A stretch of DNA of 64,000 nt, from the NCBI RefSeq assembly GCF_044748305.1, contig NZ_JBIVFT010000010.1:1-64000 (forward strand), written 5' to 3'. The notes beneath the pieces were generated by a model. It had not been told where the DNA came from, made no database searches, and saw only the letters and a program-made list of their open reading frames with translations. The DNA comes from Arthrobacter_E sp044748305 (GTDB lineage: Bacteria; Actinomycetota; Actinomycetes; Actinomycetales; Micrococcaceae). Positions 60,152 through 64,000 of the stretch are shown here, one piece after another (position 1 is the stretch's first letter; each line of letters opens with the position of its first letter). The position numbers and the translations under genes are program-made.

Positions 60152-61165
60152 TCAGCCGCGGATGAGGTCCACTTCCAGGCGCACGCGCCGCTCGACCTCG
60201 TCCGGTGCCAGGGTCTGGGAACCACCGTGTGCCATGAGATGCAGCAACGACTCCAGCCGCAGGATGCGCCACTCACGTTCCGCCTCGTGATGTCCGCCGT
60301 CCATGGCCCGGAAGACCTCTTTGTCGTAGAGATTCGGTTCGTTGAGACGGCGCTGCCGGATCTTGGCCTCCAGCCGGGACCGGAACGGGTCAAGGTTCTG
60401 CCCTTCGGGCGCCTTCATCAGCACGCGGTACGCCTCGGCACGGTCCCGCTCGCCGAGCTCCTCAGCGACGAAACTGGACAGGGCGAGGCTTGCCTCGGTG
60501 TGGGTCCATCGGGCCGGATTCCCGTCGAAGGGCAGGACATTGAGCAGGTCGGCCACCGCCAGGGACGCCTCGCGATCCTGGTGCTCCAGGAACAGGTCTT
60601 GCGCGAAGGCCCGGAGATCGGCCAGGCAGCTGCCGGACTTCACGTTGATGCCCTTGACCAGTCGGTCCGCCAGATTCTGCAAGCCGCCTCGCCCGGGGTA
60701 CCCCTGTGCGATGTCCTGAACAAGTTGTTCCGGTGTGCCATCCATCTCGGGAATGCTCTCCCGGGCGCTCCGCACCGCGGAGTCCTCCTCCGGGAGCGGT
60801 GGCTGCACAGGAAGGGAAGGGAGCGAGCCCGACGTCGGCTCCTCGGTCTGCTCCTGAGCCTTGAGGTGCGTCGCGACGTCGTCCTCGGAGCCGGTCACGT
60901 GACCGTTGCCGCCCGCCGCCTCGGTCTCAGCCGAAGGCAGCACGTGTGAGGACCCGACCACGCGCACGGTGGCCGTGAGGGCCACCCGAAGGTGGCCGCC
61001 GTCGTCGAACTCAAGACGATTCGCCAGCGGATTGCCGAGATCATCCTCTTCGGCCTTCACCGTGCCCACCACGGGGCTGAGGGAACCATCCGGCAGAACC
61101 AGCCGGACTCCCTTGGTGATCAGGCTGGCCGCGAGTTCGACCTGCAGCGCTTCGCTTCGTTCCAT
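60152..61165 (-). CDS. unrecognised acidic protein
   Basis: A 337-residue soluble protein with no signal or membrane segment. ATG 61165 follows GGAGGT. Residues 1-75 have a beta-rich start (LITKGVRLVLPDGSLSPVVG, then LEFDDGGHLRVALTATVRVV). Residues 80-135 are a Glu/Pro/Ser-rich linker. The C-terminal two thirds is helical, with QDIAQGYPGRGGLQNLADRL, KSGSCLADLRAFAQDLFLEH and EASLAVADLLNVLPFDGNPARW, and a basic end (KIRQRRLNEPNLYDKEVFRA). I do not recognise the family. It precedes tgt on the same strand. Confidence 0.7.
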   Translation of the reverse strand: MERSEALQVELAASLITKGVRLVLPDGSLSPVVGTVKAEEDDLGNPLANRLEFDDGGHLRVALTATVRVVGSSHVLPSAETEAAGGNGHVTGSEDDVATHLKAQEQTEEPTSGSLPSLPVQPPLPEEDSAVRSARESIPEMDGTPEQLVQDIAQGYPGRGGLQNLADRLVKGINVKSGSCLADLRAFAQDLFLEHQDREASLAVADLLNVLPFDGNPARWTHTEASLALSSFVAEELGERDRAEAYRVLMKAPEGQNLDPFRSRLEAKIRQRRLNEPNLYDKEVFRAMDGGHHEAEREWRILRLESLLHLMAHGGSQTLAPDEVERRVRLEVDLIRG

Positions 61166-61252
61166 GAGTGGGTTACCTCCCGGTGTCCGGTGCAGCTCGC
61201 AGCACAGTCTACAAAGCGCAGCTGACAATTCCAGGCGGGAGCGGATCCACGC

Positions 61253-62233
61253 TCAGGGCTGGAAGACCTGATCGAGCTGACGGACCCACGGATCGCTCAG
61301 CCGGTGACGTCGCCACCAGGCTGCGTAGCTTTTCGACTCACGGGCCTGAGCCGAGTAACTGTCCACGGTGACCCGGTGACATTGTTCGACGGTCGCCCAC
61401 TGCGCACGGTCACGGTGCCAGGCCAGGACCAGCCGCAGCCTCACAGGCACCCCGCGCAGAGGCCTCGTGACCAGGCCCGGAAGCTCCGTGGAGGCGGGAT
61501 CGACCAGCTGGACCGCCCGCCCGGCACTGATCAATCCACGTCCACCGCCCTGCGGGAACATGAAACGGACCCGTGGTTCGAACCCCGCGGCTCCGCAGAC
61601 CGCGCGCAGTTCCGCCAGCGAGCCGTCGTCCGCCCCGGGCGGCCCGATCCAGAACTCGGCGGCGAGATCCCGTAAGTCGATCTCCTCCTCGGACGCCAGC
61701 GGGTGGTCCGCCGCGAGCGCGACGAACACCGGGAGCGTCGCGAACACCACCCTGGTGCTCAGCTCAGGCGGAAGCTCGGCAGCCGAGTCGTCGGAGAGCA
61801 TGACCACGGACAGATCGTGGAAACGATGAGAGAACGCCTGGGCAAGTGCCGCCGTCGAAGAGTCGACGGAGAACAGCGGATCCAGCCCGGACAGGCGGTC
61901 GTCCAGACCGCACAGCAAACGTTCGGTGCAGGCCATCCGGGACACCCCGACGCGGAGCCGGCTTCCCGCGGTGCTCCGGCCCAGTTCCGATTCCAGCAGA
62001 TCGAACTCGGCCAGCGCGACCAGGGCTCGCCGGAGCAACTGCTCGCCGGACGCGGTCGGTGCCACCCCCGTGTGATCGCGGACGAAGAGCCTGCTTCCTA
62101 CGCGTGCCTCGATCCGCTGCAACAGCGAGGTCAGGGAGGGCTGCGACATGCCCAGCTCGGCCGCGGCCCTCGAAAGAGAGCCGGCCGAGGCGATAGCCCG
62201 CAGGGCGCGCAGATGACGTATTTCGAGGCCCAC
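61253..62233 (-). CDS. LysR-family regulator
   Basis: A 326-residue LysR protein. The helix-turn-helix is at about 18-42 (GSLSRAAAELGMSQPSLTSLLQRIE), followed by the linker and effector domain (SRLRVGVSRMACTERLL). It is divergent from the M24 peptidase gene with a 174-base gap, so control of that gene is likely. The C-terminus is longer than usual and basic (YAAWWRRHRLSDPWVRQLD). Confidence 0.9.
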   Translation of the reverse strand: MGLEIRHLRALRAIASAGSLSRAAAELGMSQPSLTSLLQRIEARVGSRLFVRDHTGVAPTASGEQLLRRALVALAEFDLLESELGRSTAGSRLRVGVSRMACTERLLCGLDDRLSGLDPLFSVDSSTAALAQAFSHRFHDLSVVMLSDDSAAELPPELSTRVVFATLPVFVALAADHPLASEEEIDLRDLAAEFWIGPPGADDGSLAELRAVCGAAGFEPRVRFMFPQGGGRGLISAGRAVQLVDPASTELPGLVTRPLRGVPVRLRLVLAWHRDRAQWATVEQCHRVTVDSYSAQARESKSYAAWWRRHRLSDPWVRQLDQVFQP

Positions 62234-62407
62234 GAGGCAAGGCTACTCGCGGAGTCAAGGGTACGTGGATATAGCACCGGTCAATACCCCCGTGCCATAG
62301 GCGCGGTCATCGAGGGCTTGCCAGACTCGTGCCACCAGCCCGGGCGGCATTCGGCCCGGACCGCCAATCGGCTCCCGGATGCCGGGAGGAAGAAGGAACA
62401 CGTGACC

Positions 62408-63892
62408 ATGTCAACCGTCCGGCCGCCGTCCCCGCGTTCGATGCCGAGCCCTGCCCCGAATGGCTCACACTCCGGCAGCGCGGGCCTTGCGCTCGCGGGG
62501 CCCTCAGTACCCCGGCCCGCCGACGCTGAAGGCTTCCGCTCTTTCATCGCCACGGGCTGGGGTTCCCCTGAGCGGCCGGTCAGAACGGCGCCGGGCACCG
62601 GGGTGGCCGCCATGCTGCACCGTGAACGGCTGAGCGAGCACTTCCCGGGCCGGCCGCTGCTCATCTCCGCAGGCAGTGCGCCATTGAGATCCGGCGACTG
62701 CTTCTACGAGTTCCGTCCGGACAGCGCCTTCGTGTGGTTGACCGGGTGCCAGACCGAGAACGCTGTGCTCGTCATGAGCCCCAGCGGGACGGGTCACGAC
62801 TCCGTGCTCTACATCCCGGAACCCTTCGGCCCCGGGGACAGGGGTTTCTTCGAGGACACGGAACACGGGGAACTGTGGGCCGGCCCGGTCCCCGGTCTCG
62901 CGGAATGGGAGGCCGCGCTGCAGATCACCGTCCGGCCGTTGTCCCGCCTGGGTGAAGCGGTCGACGCCGTAGTGCCTGCCTTGCGTGCCGGGCACCACGA
63001 GGCTCCGGCCGCACTGCGAGGCATGGAACGGTCCGCCGAACTGGACCGGGTTCTCGCCGAACTCCGGCTGGTCAAGGACGCGTGGGAGATCGGCCAGCTC
63101 CGGGAGGCCGTCAATGCCACCGTCGAAGGCTTCGCCCAGGTGATACGCGAAGTCCCGCGCAGTCTGACGGCCGGTGGCGAGAGATGGCTCCAGGGAACCT
63201 TCGATCGCGCGGCGCGCACGCTCGGGAACGGGCCCGGCTACGCCACGATCGTCGGTTGCGGCGGACACGCACCCACGCTCCACTGGAGCAAGGCCGACGG
63301 TGCGGTCACCGCGGACGAGCTGCTGCTCCTGGACATGGGTGTGGAACTCCGTTCGCTGTACACCGCCGACGTCACCCGGACCTTTCCGGTGTCAGGCACC
63401 TTCAGCCCCGAGCAGCGGAGGGTGTACGAACTGGTGGAGAAGGCTCACCGGGCGGCGCTGGCCGCCGTCGGCCCCGGCAAACGGTTCTCCGACTTCTACA
63501 CGGCGAGTCTGGAAGTCATCGCGCAGGGCCTGCATGACTGGGATCTGCTTCCAGTCTCCGTGGACGAAGCACTGTCTCCGGGCGGCCAGCAGCATCGGCG
63601 CTGGATCGTCTGCGGAGTCGGCCATCATCTCGGGCTCGATGTGCACGACTGCGCCGGAGCGAGCTATGCGGCCTATCAGGCGGGCACGCTCGAACCGGGC
63701 AACGTCCTGGCCGTGGAACCCGGCCTCTATTTCCACTCGCACGATCTGACCGTCCCCGACGAACTGAGGGGCATCGGCATTCGTATCGAGGACAACGTAC
63801 TGGTCACGGGCGCGGGGCACGAGGTGCTCTCCGACGCCCTCCCGAGCACGGCCGACGGCATCGAGCGCTGGATGGCCGCAGTCCTGGGGTGA
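62408..63892 (+). CDS. M24 aminopeptidase P family peptidase
   Basis: A 494-residue metalloprotease cutting X-Pro bonds. ATG 62408 was chosen; GTG 62402 is equally possible because GAAGGA lies between usual spacings for both. The N-terminal domain (SAPLRSGDCFYEFRPDSAFVWLTG) is that of PepP. All five metal ligands are seen: Asp in LLDMGVELRSLYTADVTRTFP (two), His in GVGHHLGLDVHD, Glu in AVEPGLYFH and Glu in IRIEDNVLV. A proline-rich first 40 residues precedes the fold. LysR regulation is suggested by the divergent neighbour. Confidence 0.92.
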   Translation: MSTVRPPSPRSMPSPAPNGSHSGSAGLALAGPSVPRPADAEGFRSFIATGWGSPERPVRTAPGTGVAAMLHRERLSEHFPGRPLLISAGSAPLRSGDCFYEFRPDSAFVWLTGCQTENAVLVMSPSGTGHDSVLYIPEPFGPGDRGFFEDTEHGELWAGPVPGLAEWEAALQITVRPLSRLGEAVDAVVPALRAGHHEAPAALRGMERSAELDRVLAELRLVKDAWEIGQLREAVNATVEGFAQVIREVPRSLTAGGERWLQGTFDRAARTLGNGPGYATIVGCGGHAPTLHWSKADGAVTADELLLLDMGVELRSLYTADVTRTFPVSGTFSPEQRRVYELVEKAHRAALAAVGPGKRFSDFYTASLEVIAQGLHDWDLLPVSVDEALSPGGQQHRRWIVCGVGHHLGLDVHDCAGASYAAYQAGTLEPGNVLAVEPGLYFHSHDLTVPDELRGIGIRIEDNVLVTGAGHEVLSDALPSTADGIERWMAAVLG

Positions 63893-63960
63893 GCAGTCCG
63901 AAGAAAGAAATCGAATGACAGGAAAACGCCGGGAGACCGGCTCTGAACACAGGAGATTCG

Positions 63961-64000
63961 ATGAACAGCACCCTCAAGAACAAGAACACCGGTGCAGGCC
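63961..64000 (+). CDS. start of a gene cut by the window edge
   Basis: ATG 63961 follows ACAGGAG at good spacing and reads MNSTLKNKNTGAG before the window ends. Sixty-eight bases after the M24 peptidase gene, it is likely in the same operon. A hydrophilic start of this kind is common in MFS and other transporters, but nothing more can be said. Confidence 0.6.
   Translation, partial: MNSTLKNKNTGAG

Overview
The window comes from a high-GC actinobacterium, most likely a member of the Micrococcaceae close to Arthrobacter. The grounds are the codon and base composition, the dnaX-recR block with the small SRP RNA beside it, a SigK/RskA pair with DipZ and a fasciclin lipoprotein, RamB beside the glyoxylate shunt genes, and mycothiol-era protein families. 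No phage, integrase, insertion sequence or CRISPR array is visible. The left edge (1-120) is homopolymeric G and C and looks like a contig end or artefact.

Layout. 136-8166: a secreted protease inhibitor, an OhrR-type MarR repressor with a perfect palindromic operator, two small paralogous proteins, aspartate kinase, an acetyltransferase, recR, dnaX, the SRP RNA and tRNA-Ser(GGA). 8232-12837: a compact SigK-type stress locus (dipZ, fasciclin lipoprotein, sigK, rskA, DUF4383 membrane protein) in which three genes share one promoter-like motif. 12952-15153: two envelope or secreted proteins, each preceded by a similar short upstream reading frame that ends in ATGA over the gene start. 15179-24464: assorted metabolism and regulation (glutathione peroxidase, HAD phosphatase, LytR_C protein, TetR, DsbA-like oxidoreductase, MFS pump, and a LysR-controlled M20 peptidase plus MHS transporter). 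24661-29280: malate synthase, isocitrate lyase and the divergent regulator RamB.

29817-42771 holds an amino-acid permease, a polar amino-acid ABC importer and a complete predicted trans-4-hydroxy-L-proline catabolic operon: 2-epimerase, three-subunit D-hydroxyproline dehydrogenase, pyrroline-4-hydroxy-2-carboxylate deaminase, alpha-ketoglutarate-semialdehyde dehydrogenase, a pyrroline-2-carboxylate reductase-like protein and a GntR regulator. Related TGTGCAATG-type sites lie before the importer, before the catabolic operon, and before a KgtP-like alpha-ketoglutarate permease far downstream (57058).

42873-54060: small regulators, an ArsR-SRPBCC pair, pyridoxine kinase, a type VII-like effector operon (WXG-type N-terminus fused to an alpha/beta hydrolase, with an EspG-like partner), a queuosine-precursor transporter, a self-regulated membrane protein/winged-helix pair with a double operator, and small membrane and secreted proteins. 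54098-64000: amidohydrolase plus MFS transporter, KgtP-like permease, Tgt (using the queuosine precursor that the 48907 transporter may supply), an unrecognised acidic protein, and LysR with an M24 aminopeptidase. Very long, nearly perfect hairpins of differing sequence repeatedly sit between converging genes.
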